Below are positions 17,962-25,950 of a DNA stretch of 64,000 bases, piece by piece (the first letter of the stretch is position 1; each line of letters starts with the position of its first letter). The notes beneath the pieces were generated by a model. It did not search any database and was not told the origin of the DNA. It saw only the letters and a list, made by a program, of their open reading frames with translations. A program made the translations under genes and the position numbers. The stretch comes from Pseudomonas tohonis (lineage in GTDB: Bacteria > Pseudomonadota > Gammaproteobacteria > Pseudomonadales > Pseudomonadaceae), in assembly GCF_012767755.2 (NCBI RefSeq), contig NZ_AP023189.1:4900001-4964000 (forward strand), given 5' to 3'.

Positions 17962-18137
17962 GCAGCCGCAAGCGACAAGCCTCAAGCGGCAAGAACGATC
18001 GTGCAGGGGCGAACTCATTCGCCCAGCGGGCCGCAGGCCCGCCCTTCCCTCCAGTTCCCGGGCTGAAGCCCGGGCTACTCCTACAGCTCCCCCTTCGCTC
18101 CACCACTTGCAGCTTGAAGCTTGCCGCTTGTAGCTGC
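17962..18137. repeat. Imperfect 32-base terminal inverted repeats around REP-like core
   Basis: The arm at 17962-17993 and the reverse complement of 18106-18137 agree at 27 or so of 32 positions (a GCAGCNNCAAGCGRCAAGC pattern). The interior holds a REP-like unit (18001-18028) and a CCCGGGCTGAAGCCCGGG hairpin. The unit fills the whole gap between gmhA and the GntR gene and has no reading frame. It looks like a miniature inverted-repeat element. Confidence 0.55.
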
Positions 18138-18139
18138 CC

Positions 18140-18856
18140 TTACTCCGGCACCTCCACGCTCACGTGAATCGCATCGTGCCGCCAGAACTCCAGGTCGCAG
18201 TCGATCAGGCGACCGTGCTGGTCGCGGTTGACGCGGGTGATGCGCAGCGCCGGGCTGCCGGGGGCGACCTTCAGGGTCGAGGCGGCTTCCGGGTGCAGCG
18301 CCGTCGGCACCATGTCGAAGCGCACGCGGCCGTAGCGGATGCCGTACTCGCTGCCATAGAGGTCGGTCAATGAGCGGGTCAGGTCGAAATCGAGGATGCC
18401 GGGGAAGTACTGCGGGTTGAGGTAGTGCTCGACGTAGAGCACCAGGCGCCCGTCGATGCGCCGTGCGCGGCGGATCAGGTAGACGCTCGACAGTGCCGGC
18501 AGCTCAAGCAGCTCGCAGATTTCCACGGTGGCCGGCATCAGCCGCGCGCTCAGCACTTCGGTGGCCGGCACCCGGCCCTGTTCGCCGACCATGGCGTGGA
18601 AGTGGCTGCGTATAAGCGGGTTGTAGGCCACCCGAGGCGGCGAGACGAACCAGCCACGACGCTCTTCGCGGTAGATCAGCCCTTGCGCCTCCAGCTGGCC
18701 GAGCGCCTCGCGCAGGGTGATACGGGTGGTGTCGAATAGCTCGCTCAACTTGCGTTCGGCCGGCAGCTTGCCACCCAGCGGCAGCAGGCCGTGCTCGATC
18801 TGCTCCTGCAGTGCGCGGCAGATGGCGGTAACGGTACGGGGCGCCTCATCGCGCAT
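18140..18856 (-). CDS. GntR/UTRA regulator resembling PhnR
   Basis: A 238-residue repressor-type protein. An N-terminal winged-helix GntR domain (about 5-72, KLPAERKLSELF and RITLREALGQLEAQGL) is joined to a UTRA ligand-binding domain (about 90-235). The RRGWFVSPPR segment and the C-terminal DQHGRLIDCDLEFWRHD resemble, from memory, PhnR of the Salmonella 2-aminoethylphosphonate locus. It is divergent from the ABC importer operon and the three TAGACCA elements between them are candidate operators. The inducer is unknown; a phosphonate or phosphate ester is inferred. Confidence 0.85.
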   Translation of the reverse strand: MRDEAPRTVTAICRALQEQIEHGLLPLGGKLPAERKLSELFDTTRITLREALGQLEAQGLIYREERRGWFVSPPRVAYNPLIRSHFHAMVGEQGRVPATEVLSARLMPATVEICELLELPALSSVYLIRRARRIDGRLVLYVEHYLNPQYFPGILDFDLTRSLTDLYGSEYGIRYGRVRFDMVPTALHPEAASTLKVAPGSPALRITRVNRDQHGRLIDCDLEFWRHDAIHVSVEVPE

Positions 18857-19156
18857 CGAAAGACTCCAATCTGGAATAGACCAGCACCATAAAAGTGCGA
18901 CGCTGGCGGTGATGTGACCATGCTATGCAGCCTAGATGACTGTCCCGTGACAGCACGCCTGACTTGCACGCTGCATGCCAGCGCACCCTTGTGACGCCCG
19001 CCACATCGGACCTCCGGCCATGGTCTACGCTTGCTGTCGCCGGAAGAACGGGGCCCGCGGCATCGCGCGGTGCAATCAAACCGTCATCTAGGACCTTTAG
19101 ATTGGCCTGGTTGTTGCTGATCTAGACCAATACCCAACCCTGCTAAGGAGCTTCAT
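18857..19156. promoter_or_regulatory. Divergent promoter region with three TAGACCA/TGGTCTA elements
   Basis: This 300-base gap separates the PhnR-like regulator from its presumed target operon and holds no gene. TAGACCA occurs at 18877-18883 (20 bases upstream of the regulator start) and 19123-19129 (within GATCTAGACC, 28 bases before the binding-protein start), and its complement TGGTCTA at 19021-19027. HutC-subfamily GntR proteins prefer GT-N-TA-N-AC-like palindromes, which GTCTAGAT on the minus strand approximates. The binding-protein gene has an AAGGAG ribosome site. Confidence 0.5.
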
Positions 19157-20215
19157 ATGAAACGCCTGCTGCTGGCTTCACTGATTGGAACCACCCTGGC
19201 CCTGAGCACCCAGGCCATGGCGGATGACGCTGCGCTCAAGACCCTCGAGGAGGCCGCCCGCAAGGAAGGCGCGGTGAACAGCGTGGGCATGCCCGACAGC
19301 TGGGCGAACTGGAAGGACACCTGGGTCGACCTGGAGAAGAAGTACGGCCTCAAGCACATGGACACCGACATGAGCTCGGCGCAGGAAATCGCCAAGTTCG
19401 CGGCCGAGAAGGACAACGCCACCGCCGACATCGGCGACGTCGGCGCGGCCTTCGGCCCCATCGCCACCCAGCAGGGCGTCACCCAGCCCTACAAGCCGAG
19501 CACCTGGGAGCAGGTCCCGGAATGGGCCAAGGACAAGGACGGCCACTGGGCCCTCGCCTACACCGGCTCCATCGCCTTCATCATCAACAAGCAACTGGTG
19601 AAGGAGCCGCCGAAATCCTGGGCCGACCTGGAGAAAGGCAAGTACAAGGTCGCCATCGGTGACGTCAGCGCCGCCGCCCAGGCGGTCAACGGCGTCCTCG
19701 CCGCCGCCATCGCCAAGGGCGGTGACGAGAAGAACATCCAGCCGGGCCTGGATCTCTTCGCCAAGATCGCCGAGCAGGGCCGCCTGTCCCTGTCCAACCC
19801 GACCATCCAGACCCTGGAGAAGGGCGAAGTGGAAGTCGGCATCGTCTGGGACTTCAACGGCCTGTCCTACCGCGACCAGATCGACCCCAGCCGCTTCGAG
19901 GTGCTGATCCCCTCCGACGGTTCGGTGATCTCCGGCTACACCACCATCATCAACAAGTACGCCAAGCACCCGAACGCCGCCAAGCTGGCCCGCGAATACA
20001 TCTTCAGCGACGCCGGCCAGATCAACCTGGCCAAGGGCAACGCCCGTCCGATCCGCGCCGAGCACCTGACCCTGCCGGCCGAGGTGCAGGCCAAGCTGCT
20101 GCCCAACGAGCAGTACGCCAAGGTCAAGCCGATCAAGGACGCCAAGGCCTGGGAAGAAACCTCCAAGGCCCTGCCGGGCCTGTGGCAGGAAAACGTCATC
20201 ATCAACATGGAATAA
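19157..20215 (+). CDS. ABC transporter periplasmic substrate-binding protein
   Basis: A 352-residue family 1 extracellular solute-binding protein with a clear signal peptide (1-22, ending QAMAD). The fold resembles the binding proteins of iron(III), thiamine, polyamine and 2-aminoethylphosphonate importers. It heads an operon with a phosphatase-superfamily hydrolase, two permeases, an ATPase and a HAD phosphatase, under a PhnR-like regulator, which points to an organophosphorus ligand. It should capture the ligand in the periplasm and hand it to the permeases. The strong AAGGAG site suggests high expression. Confidence 0.88.
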   Translation: MKRLLLASLIGTTLALSTQAMADDAALKTLEEAARKEGAVNSVGMPDSWANWKDTWVDLEKKYGLKHMDTDMSSAQEIAKFAAEKDNATADIGDVGAAFGPIATQQGVTQPYKPSTWEQVPEWAKDKDGHWALAYTGSIAFIINKQLVKEPPKSWADLEKGKYKVAIGDVSAAAQAVNGVLAAAIAKGGDEKNIQPGLDLFAKIAEQGRLSLSNPTIQTLEKGEVEVGIVWDFNGLSYRDQIDPSRFEVLIPSDGSVISGYTTIINKYAKHPNAAKLAREYIFSDAGQINLAKGNARPIRAEHLTLPAEVQAKLLPNEQYAKVKPIKDAKAWEETSKALPGLWQENVIINME

Positions 20216-20272
20216 CGAGCGACAACCGGGCGCCGGCCTCTGCCGGCGCCTCGTCGCTTCCGGGGCCCGCCC

Positions 20273-21079
20273 ATGAACCGAAAAGCCATACTGGTCCTGC
20301 TCGACGGCCTCGGCCACAGCGTCGCCCGTCACGCAATGGGCCACCTGCACGCTTACTGCGCCGCCGGCCGGGCCGCCTACTACCGGCTCGAATGCGAGCT
20401 GCCCGCGCTGTCCCGCCCGCTCTATGAATGCATCCTCACCGGAGTGCCGCCCATCGACAGCGGCATCGTGCACAACGACGTCTCGCGCCTGTCCAACCAG
20501 CGCAGCGTCTTCCACTACGCCCGCGCTGCCGGCCGCAGTACCGCCGCCGCCGCATACCACTGGGTCAGCGAGCTGTACAACCGCAGCCCCTTCGACCCCG
20601 CCCGCGACCGCCACACCGATGCCCCCGAGCTGCCCATTCAGCACGGCCACTTCTACTGGGCGGACCACTACCCGGACTCGCACCTGTTCGCCGACGCCGA
20701 GAGCCTGCGCGTGCGCCATGCGCCGGACCTGCTGCTGGTGCACCCGATGAACATCGACGACGCCGGCCACAAGCACGGCCTCGACACCCCGCAATACCGC
20801 AATGCCGCGCGCATGGCCGACGTGATCCTCGCCGAGTACCTGCAACGCTGGCTCGACGCCGGCTACCAGGTGCTGGTGACCGCCGACCACGGCATGAACG
20901 CCGACCGCTCCCACAACGGCCTGCTGCCGGAGGAGCGCGAGGTGCCGCTGTTCGTCCTCGGTGACGCCTTCAGCCTCGATGCCGGCGCGCAACCGAAACA
21001 GACCGAGCTCTGCGGCACCCTCTGCGAACTGCTCGGCGTGCCCCACGACAAACCCTTCTGCCGGGAGCTGTTGAAGTGA
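20273..21079 (+). CDS. Alkaline phosphatase superfamily hydrolase
   Basis: A 268-residue protein of the alkaline phosphatase/nucleotide pyrophosphatase superfamily. Metal-site motifs are LLDGLG at the N terminus, DDAGHKHG near 160 and VTADHGMNAD near 202; the nucleophile is probably the serine in LPALSRPLY near 46. There is no signal peptide, so it is cytoplasmic and would act on the imported compound, hydrolysing a phosphate mono- or diester or a phosphonate. It is shorter than phosphonoacetate hydrolase (about 400). It overlaps the next gene by 4 bases. Confidence 0.82.
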   Translation: MNRKAILVLLDGLGHSVARHAMGHLHAYCAAGRAAYYRLECELPALSRPLYECILTGVPPIDSGIVHNDVSRLSNQRSVFHYARAAGRSTAAAAYHWVSELYNRSPFDPARDRHTDAPELPIQHGHFYWADHYPDSHLFADAESLRVRHAPDLLLVHPMNIDDAGHKHGLDTPQYRNAARMADVILAEYLQRWLDAGYQVLVTADHGMNADRSHNGLLPEEREVPLFVLGDAFSLDAGAQPKQTELCGTLCELLGVPHDKPFCRELLK

Positions 21080-21918
21080 ATTCAGCCAACCGCGGCAAAT
21101 GGCTGGCCCTGCTGTGCCTGCTGCCATTCGCCCTTTTCTTCGTCGCCTTCCAGATCGCGCCGCTGGCGTGGGTGGCGATCAACAGCCTGAACAGCCCCGA
21201 AGGCTGGGGTCTGGGCAACTACGCCAAGGTGTTCGCCTCGAAGTTCTACCTGCAGGCGATCAAGCACAGCCTGCAGATCTCCTTCTGGTCGAGCCTGATC
21301 GGCATCCTCATCGCCATCCTCGGCAGCTACTCGCTGCGCCAGGTGGATAGCCGCCTGCGCGACTTCGTCATGGCCTTCTCCAACATGACCAGCAACTTCG
21401 CCGGCGTGCCCCTGGCCTTCGCCTTCATCATCCTGCTGGGCTTCAACGGCGCGCTGACCCTGCTGCTCAAGCAGAGCGGCCTGATCGAGGACTTCAACCT
21501 CTATTCCAAGACCGGCCTGATCGTGCTCTACACCTATTTCCAGATCCCCCTCGGCGTGCTGCTGCTCTACCCCGCCTTCGACGCCCTGCGCGAGGACTGG
21601 CGCGAATCCGCCTCGCTGCTCGGTGCCAGCACCTGGGACTTCTGGCGGCACATCGGCCTGCCGGTGCTGACCCCGGCACTGCTGGGCACCTTCATCATCC
21701 TGCTGGCCAACGCCCTGGGCGCCTATGCCACCGTCTACGCCCTGACCACCGGCAACTTCAACGTGCTGCCGATCCGCATCGCCGCCATGGTCGCCGGCGA
21801 CATCGCGCTGAACCCCAACCTCGCCAGTGCCCTGGCCATGGTGCTGGTGGGCCTGATGGCGCTGATCACCATCGTCCACCAGTGGCTGCTGAAGAGGAGC
21901 TACCATGTCGCGCGCTGA
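21076..21918 (+). CDS. ABC transporter permease 1
   Basis: A 280-residue inner-membrane permease with six predicted helices and the coupling-loop (EAA) motif in ESASLLGASTWDFWRHIGLP (about 175-194). It begins at a GTG inside the preceding stop codon (GTGA) and overlaps the second permease by 14 bases. It belongs to the PotB/PhnU-like binding-protein-dependent transport family. Confidence 0.9.
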   Translation: MNSANRGKWLALLCLLPFALFFVAFQIAPLAWVAINSLNSPEGWGLGNYAKVFASKFYLQAIKHSLQISFWSSLIGILIAILGSYSLRQVDSRLRDFVMAFSNMTSNFAGVPLAFAFIILLGFNGALTLLLKQSGLIEDFNLYSKTGLIVLYTYFQIPLGVLLLYPAFDALREDWRESASLLGASTWDFWRHIGLPVLTPALLGTFIILLANALGAYATVYALTTGNFNVLPIRIAAMVAGDIALNPNLASALAMVLVGLMALITIVHQWLLKRSYHVAR

Positions 21919-22702
21919 AGCCCCCGCCGCCAGCCTCTACCACCGCATCGTGGTCTGGCTGCTGTTCCTGATCCTGCTGCTGCCGCTGGCCGGCACCCTG
22001 CTCTACTCGCTGTCCACCAGCTGGTCGGCGACCATCCTGCCCGACGGCCTGACCTTCAAGTGGTACCTGGCGCTGTGGAGCGACGCCCGCTTCCTCACCG
22101 CCTTCGGCCAGTCGCTGCTGGTGTGCTTCGGCGCCCTGGCGCTGTCGGTGGTGCTGATCCTGCCGCTGCTGTTCGTGGTGCACTACCACTTCCCGAAGCT
22201 GGACGCGCTGATGAACATCCTCATCCTGCTGCCCTTCGCGGTGCCGCCTGTGGTGTCTTCGGTGGGCCTGCTGCAGCTCTATGGCTCGGGCCCGCTGGCC
22301 ATGGTCGGCACGCCGTGGATCCTGATCGGCTGCTACTTCACCGTCGCCCTGCCGTTCATGTACCGCGCCATCACCAACAACCTCCAGGCGATCAACCTGC
22401 GCGATTTGATGGACGCTGCCCACCTGCTCGGCGCCAGCACCTGGAAGGCCGCGCTGCTGGTGGTGCTGCCCAACCTGCGCAAGGGCCTGATGATCTCGCT
22501 GTTCCTGTCGTTCTCCTTCCTCTTCGGCGAGTTCGTCTTCGCCAACCTGCTGGTGGGCACGCGCTACGAGACCCTGCAGGTCTACCTGAACAACATGAAG
22601 AACAGCAGCGGCCACTTCAACAGCGCCCTGGTGATCTCCTACTTCTTCTTCGTGCTGCTGTTCACCTGGGCAGCCAACCGCCTAAACAAGGACAAGACAT
22701 GA
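21905..22702 (+). CDS. ABC transporter permease 2
   Basis: A 265-residue permease with six helices and the EAA-type coupling loop in MDAAHLLGASTWKAALLVVLP (about 176-196; residues named from the first 20). It pairs with the upstream permease to form the membrane channel of the importer, as PotC/PhnV-type proteins do. It starts within the upstream gene and overlaps the ATPase start by 4 bases (ATGA). Confidence 0.9.
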   Translation: MSRAEAPAASLYHRIVVWLLFLILLLPLAGTLLYSLSTSWSATILPDGLTFKWYLALWSDARFLTAFGQSLLVCFGALALSVVLILPLLFVVHYHFPKLDALMNILILLPFAVPPVVSSVGLLQLYGSGPLAMVGTPWILIGCYFTVALPFMYRAITNNLQAINLRDLMDAAHLLGASTWKAALLVVLPNLRKGLMISLFLSFSFLFGEFVFANLLVGTRYETLQVYLNNMKNSSGHFNSALVISYFFFVLLFTWAANRLNKDKT

Positions 22703-23688
22703 GCTTCCTGAGCATCAAGGGCCTGCACAAGCATTACGGCTCGACCCCCATCTTCAGCGACATCGACTGCGAGATCGGCAAGGGCGAGTTCGTCACCCTG
22801 CTCGGCCCTTCCGGCTGCGGCAAGTCCACCCTGCTGCGCTGCATCGCCGGCCTCACCGAGGTCAACGGCGGGCAGATCCTCCTCGATGGCCAGGACCTGG
22901 TGCCGCTGGCGCCGCAGAAGCGCGGCATCGGCATGGTGTTCCAGAGCTATGCGCTGTTCCCCAACATGACCGCCGCGCAGAACGTCGCCTTCGGCCTGCG
23001 CATGCAGAAGACCAGCAAGGAAGACAGCGCCCGCCGCGTGCAGGAAGCCCTGGCCATGGTGGAGCTGGACAGGTACGCCGACCGCTACCCGCACCAGCTC
23101 TCCGGCGGCCAGTGCCAGCGCGTGGCCCTGGCCCGCTCCCTGGTCACCCGCCCGCGCCTGCTGCTGCTCGACGAGCCGCTCTCGGCCCTGGACGCTCGCA
23201 TCCGCAAGCACCTGCGCGAACAGATCCGCAGCATCCAGCAGGAACTGGGGCTGACCACCATCTTCGTCACCCACGACCAGGAGGAGGCGCTGACCCTGTC
23301 CGACCGCATCTTCCTGATGAACGCCGGACGCATCGTCCAGAGCGGCGACGCCGAAACGCTGTACACCGCGCCGGTGGACGCCTTCGCCGCCGGCTTCATC
23401 GGCAACTACAACCTGCTGGAAGCCGAAGACGCGACGCGCCTGCTGGCACGCCCGATAGCCAGCCGTATCGCCATACGCCCGGAAGCCATCTCGCTGAGCA
23501 GCGACGGTGCCATCGAGGCACAGGTGCGCGGCCACAGCCTCCTGGGCAACGTCATCCGCTATCGCGTGGAGGCGCGGGGCGTGGAACTGGTGGTGGACGT
23601 GCTCAACCGCAGCGCCGACGACCTGCACGGCAAGGGCCAGCGCATCGGCCTTGCCATCGATGACAGCGCGATCCGGGAGGTGGCGTGA
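22699..23688 (+). CDS. ABC transporter ATP-binding protein
   Basis: A 329-residue importer ATPase of the PotA/FbpC/PhnT class. Visible motifs: Walker A GPSGCGKST (about 36-44), Q-loop VFQSYALFP, signature LSGGQCQRVALARS (about 134-147), Walker B LLLLDEPLSALD and the H-loop VTHDQ. The C-terminal quarter is a TOBE-like regulatory domain. The ATG at 22699 overlaps the permease stop; the much longer frame starting at 22060 is a shadow. It is followed by the HAD gene with a one-base overlap. Confidence 0.93.
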   Translation: MSFLSIKGLHKHYGSTPIFSDIDCEIGKGEFVTLLGPSGCGKSTLLRCIAGLTEVNGGQILLDGQDLVPLAPQKRGIGMVFQSYALFPNMTAAQNVAFGLRMQKTSKEDSARRVQEALAMVELDRYADRYPHQLSGGQCQRVALARSLVTRPRLLLLDEPLSALDARIRKHLREQIRSIQQELGLTTIFVTHDQEEALTLSDRIFLMNAGRIVQSGDAETLYTAPVDAFAAGFIGNYNLLEAEDATRLLARPIASRIAIRPEAISLSSDGAIEAQVRGHSLLGNVIRYRVEARGVELVVDVLNRSADDLHGKGQRIGLAIDDSAIREVA

Positions 23689-24341
23689 TGACCCTGGCAA
23701 TATTCGACCTCGACGACACCCTGATCGACGGCGACTGCGCGAGCCTGTGGAGCGAACACATGGCCGCCATCGGTTGGGTGGACGGCGAATCCTTCGTCAG
23801 GAAGGACCACGAACTGATGGCCCTCTATGCCGAGGGCAAGCTGGCGATGGAGGACTACATGGCCTTCAGTCTGTCGCCCCTGGTCGGTCGCACGCCCGAG
23901 GAGGTGGCCTTCGTCGTCGAGCCCTTCGTCGAGGACGTGATCGAGCCGATCTTCCACAGCGACGCCACCCGCTGCCTGGCCAGCCACCGCGAGGCCGGCG
24001 ACCGCATCCTGGTGATCTCCGCCTCGGCGCATTTCCTCGTCAGCGCCATCGCCGCACGGCTGAAGATCGACGAAGTACTGGCCATCGACCTGGAGGAACG
24101 GCACGGCCACTACAGCGGCAACACCCGCGGCGTGCTCACCTACCGCGAAGGCAAGGTCACCCGCCTGCACGAGTGGCTGACGGCCGAAGGCGAAAGCCTC
24201 GACGGTGCCTACTTCTACTCCGATTCGCGCAACGACTTGCCGCTGCTAAAGCAGGTCAGCAACCCCCGCGTGGTCAACCCCGACCCCGCCCTGCGCGAAC
24301 ATGCCGAGCAGGCGGGCTGGCCGATCCTCGAATGGCGCTGA
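23688..24341 (+). CDS. HAD-IB family phosphatase
   Basis: A 217-residue haloacid-dehalogenase phosphatase of the SerB-like IB subclass. Motif I is FDLDDTLIDGD, motif II the serine in VISASAH (about 106), motif III the lysine near KVTRLHEW and motif IV YSDSRNDLPLL (about 175-185). Relatives are often labelled phosphoserine or histidinol phosphatase, and the substrate is not determined. As last gene of the importer operon it is expected to dephosphorylate the imported compound or a product of the AP-superfamily hydrolase. GTG at 23685 is an alternative start. Confidence 0.87.
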   Translation: MTLAIFDLDDTLIDGDCASLWSEHMAAIGWVDGESFVRKDHELMALYAEGKLAMEDYMAFSLSPLVGRTPEEVAFVVEPFVEDVIEPIFHSDATRCLASHREAGDRILVISASAHFLVSAIAARLKIDEVLAIDLEERHGHYSGNTRGVLTYREGKVTRLHEWLTAEGESLDGAYFYSDSRNDLPLLKQVSNPRVVNPDPALREHAEQAGWPILEWR

Positions 24342-24375
24342 CCCTTGCCGCGCCAGTGCCGCAGGGCAGTGAGAC

Positions 24376-24861
24376 TCAACGGTCCCCGTGGGCGAATGCC
24401 CTGAGTTCGTCCCCGGCCATGCGGTAGCGCACCCATTCGTCCTGGGGGCTGGCGCCGATGGAGCGGTAGAACTGGATGGCGGGCTCGTTCCAGTCCAGCA
24501 CGCTCCACTCCAGGCGGCCGCAGCCACTGTCGCAGGCCAGGCGCGCGAGGTGGCGCAGCAGGGCCTTGCCGGCGCCCACGCCGCGTTGCTGCGGGGAGAC
24601 ATAGAGGTCTTCCAGGTACATGCCCTTGCGGCCCAGCCAGGTAGAGTAGCTGTAGAAATACACGGCGAAGCCGATGGGCTGGCCATCCAGTTCGCAGATC
24701 AGCGCGTGGGCCGGGGTCGCGCCTTCGAACAGGCTCTGTTCGATGTCGGCCACCGTGGCGACCACTTCGTGCTCGGCCTTCTCATAGATGGCCAGCTCGG
24801 TGATGAAGGCGAGGATCTGGCTGGCATCACTGCGCACGGCTTCGCGGATATGAAGGCTCAC
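24376..24861 (-). CDS. GNAT acetyltransferase, SSAT/thialysine-acetyltransferase-like
   Basis: A 161-residue GNAT protein. The acetyl-CoA loop is QQRGVGAGKALL and the C-terminal WNEPAIQFYRSIGA block with YLEDLYV upstream closely resembles the spermidine/spermine and thialysine N-acetyltransferases (SSAT1/SSAT2 group), so a small amine or lysine analogue is the likely acceptor. The start is the GTG at 24861, directly behind AAGGAG; longer upstream extensions lack a ribosome site. It converges with the HAD gene. Confidence 0.82.
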   Translation of the reverse strand: MSLHIREAVRSDASQILAFITELAIYEKAEHEVVATVADIEQSLFEGATPAHALICELDGQPIGFAVYFYSYSTWLGRKGMYLEDLYVSPQQRGVGAGKALLRHLARLACDSGCGRLEWSVLDWNEPAIQFYRSIGASPQDEWVRYRMAGDELRAFAHGDR

Positions 24862-24985
24862 GGGAACTCCTTGTCGATGAACGTCGGCGCCTGGGCGCGA
24901 GGGCGGACATGCTAGGCGCCCGCTGGTTTCCGCGAAAGGGGGACGCGCATAATCGGCGCTCGCCAACCGCCCAGGAAAGCCCCTC

Positions 24986-25378
24986 ATGCTGTCTCACGTC
25001 TGCATCGGCACCAATGACTTCTCCCGCGCCTTGGCGTTCTACACGCCGCTGATGGAGGCGCTGGGCCTGCCGCAGAAATTCTGTGACCCGTCACAACCCT
25101 GGGCGGGCTGGATGCCGGCGGATGCGCCACGCCCGCTGCTGGTACTGGGCGCGCCGTTCGACGGTGAAGCGGCGACGGCGGGCAACGGCCAGATGGTCGC
25201 GCTGCTGGCACCGGATCGCGCCACCGTGGACCGGTGCCACGCCCTGGCACTGGCCAACGGAGGACGCTCTGAAGGCGCCCCCGGCCTGCGTCCGCACTAC
25301 CACCCCGACTACTACGGCGCCTATTTCCGCGATCCCGATGGCAACAAGCTGTGCGTGTGCTGCCACCGGGCCGAATGA
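24986..25378 (+). CDS. VOC family (glyoxalase-like) protein
   Basis: A 130-residue vicinal oxygen chelate protein. Metal-ligand candidates are His in LSHVCIGTND at the N terminus and Glu/His positions late in the protein (FRDPDGNKLCVC). The two beta-alpha-beta-beta-beta modules and YYGAYFRDPDGNKL segment are standard for the glyoxalase/bleomycin-resistance superfamily. Two adjacent cysteines at the C terminus are unremarkable for the group. Substrate unknown. It is divergent from the acetyltransferase gene. Confidence 0.85.
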   Translation: MLSHVCIGTNDFSRALAFYTPLMEALGLPQKFCDPSQPWAGWMPADAPRPLLVLGAPFDGEAATAGNGQMVALLAPDRATVDRCHALALANGGRSEGAPGLRPHYHPDYYGAYFRDPDGNKLCVCCHRAE

Positions 25379-25381
25379 CGC

Positions 25382-25564
25382 TCAGGGCACGGTGTTGTCG
25401 CCCTCGCCCGGCAGTTCCGGTTCATGGTGACGCGGGCGCAGTTCGGGCTCGGGGTCGCGGGGCTTCTGCAGGCGCTCCACCTCGGCGTCGATCTCCGCCT
25501 CCTCGTCCGGGGTGATCTCCGGCAGCTCGCCGTCTTCGGTGACGCTGGGGTCGCTGTCGATCAT
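25382..25564 (-). CDS. Small acidic hypothetical protein
   Basis: A 60-residue, strongly acidic protein rich in Asp, Glu and Pro, predicted to be disordered. It has a very strong GAGGAGG ribosome site before the ATG at 25564, and the arrangement 12 bases downstream of the DUF465 gene suggests cotranscription. I do not recognise a family. Its codon use is like that of its neighbours. Confidence 0.6.
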   Translation of the reverse strand: MIDSDPSVTEDGELPEITPDEEAEIDAEVERLQKPRDPEPELRPRHHEPELPGEGDNTVP

Positions 25565-25575
25565 GGGGTGCCTCC

Positions 25576-25818
25576 TCAGGTGCCGTATTTCAGGTACTGG
25601 ACGATGCGGTCCTTGGCCAGCAGGCGCTCAGCCTTGAGGGTGTGCAGCGCTTCGTCGGAGACCCCGAGGCCGGCGTTGGAACCCAGCTCCACCAGCTTGA
25701 GGTCGGCCGACTCGTAGTCGTCGATCAGGCGCACCAGCTTGTGGTCCTCGCGCTTGCGCCGCTCCAGCTCGCGGGCGTCGACTCCGATGTCCTGGCTCAG
25801 GTCATGTTTGACGGGCAT
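25576..25818 (-). CDS. DUF465 (YdcH-like) family protein
   Basis: An 80-residue helical protein. KLVRLIDDYESADLKLVEL and EALHTLKAERLLAKDRIVQYL match the DUF465/YdcH pattern of two charged amphipathic helices ending in K.ERL.LKD.I. Function of the family is unknown. The ATG at 25818 follows a GAGG site; the far longer frame to 26436 overlaps kptA and is a shadow. Likely first gene of a two-gene unit with the acidic protein. Confidence 0.75.
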   Translation of the reverse strand: MPVKHDLSQDIGVDARELERRKREDHKLVRLIDDYESADLKLVELGSNAGLGVSDEALHTLKAERLLAKDRIVQYLKYGT

Positions 25819-25950
25819 GTTCCACCTCGCTTTTTCCATGGGTGTCAGGAGTTGTGAGGAACGCCTGCAGCGAAGGTTCGAGGTATTTGGTCGGCCACGC
25901 CGCCGTGGCAGAATCGGCCCCTCAATCACGCAGGAGGCAGGAGCCTGACC

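Noticed and set aside
17962..18137. Repeated CAAGCGGCAAG-type words considered as a CRISPR array
   Set aside because: The repeats are inverted, not direct, there are no regular spacers and no cas genes.
19178..21127. A 649-codon minus-strand frame opposite the binding protein and hydrolase genes
   Set aside because: Low-complexity Gly/Val/Ala/Gln composition and full overlap with two convincing genes.
22060..22698. N-terminal extension of the ABC ATPase frame by 213 codons
   Set aside because: It runs through the permease gene in another frame; the ATPase start at 22699 gives a family-like N terminus and an ATGA overlap.
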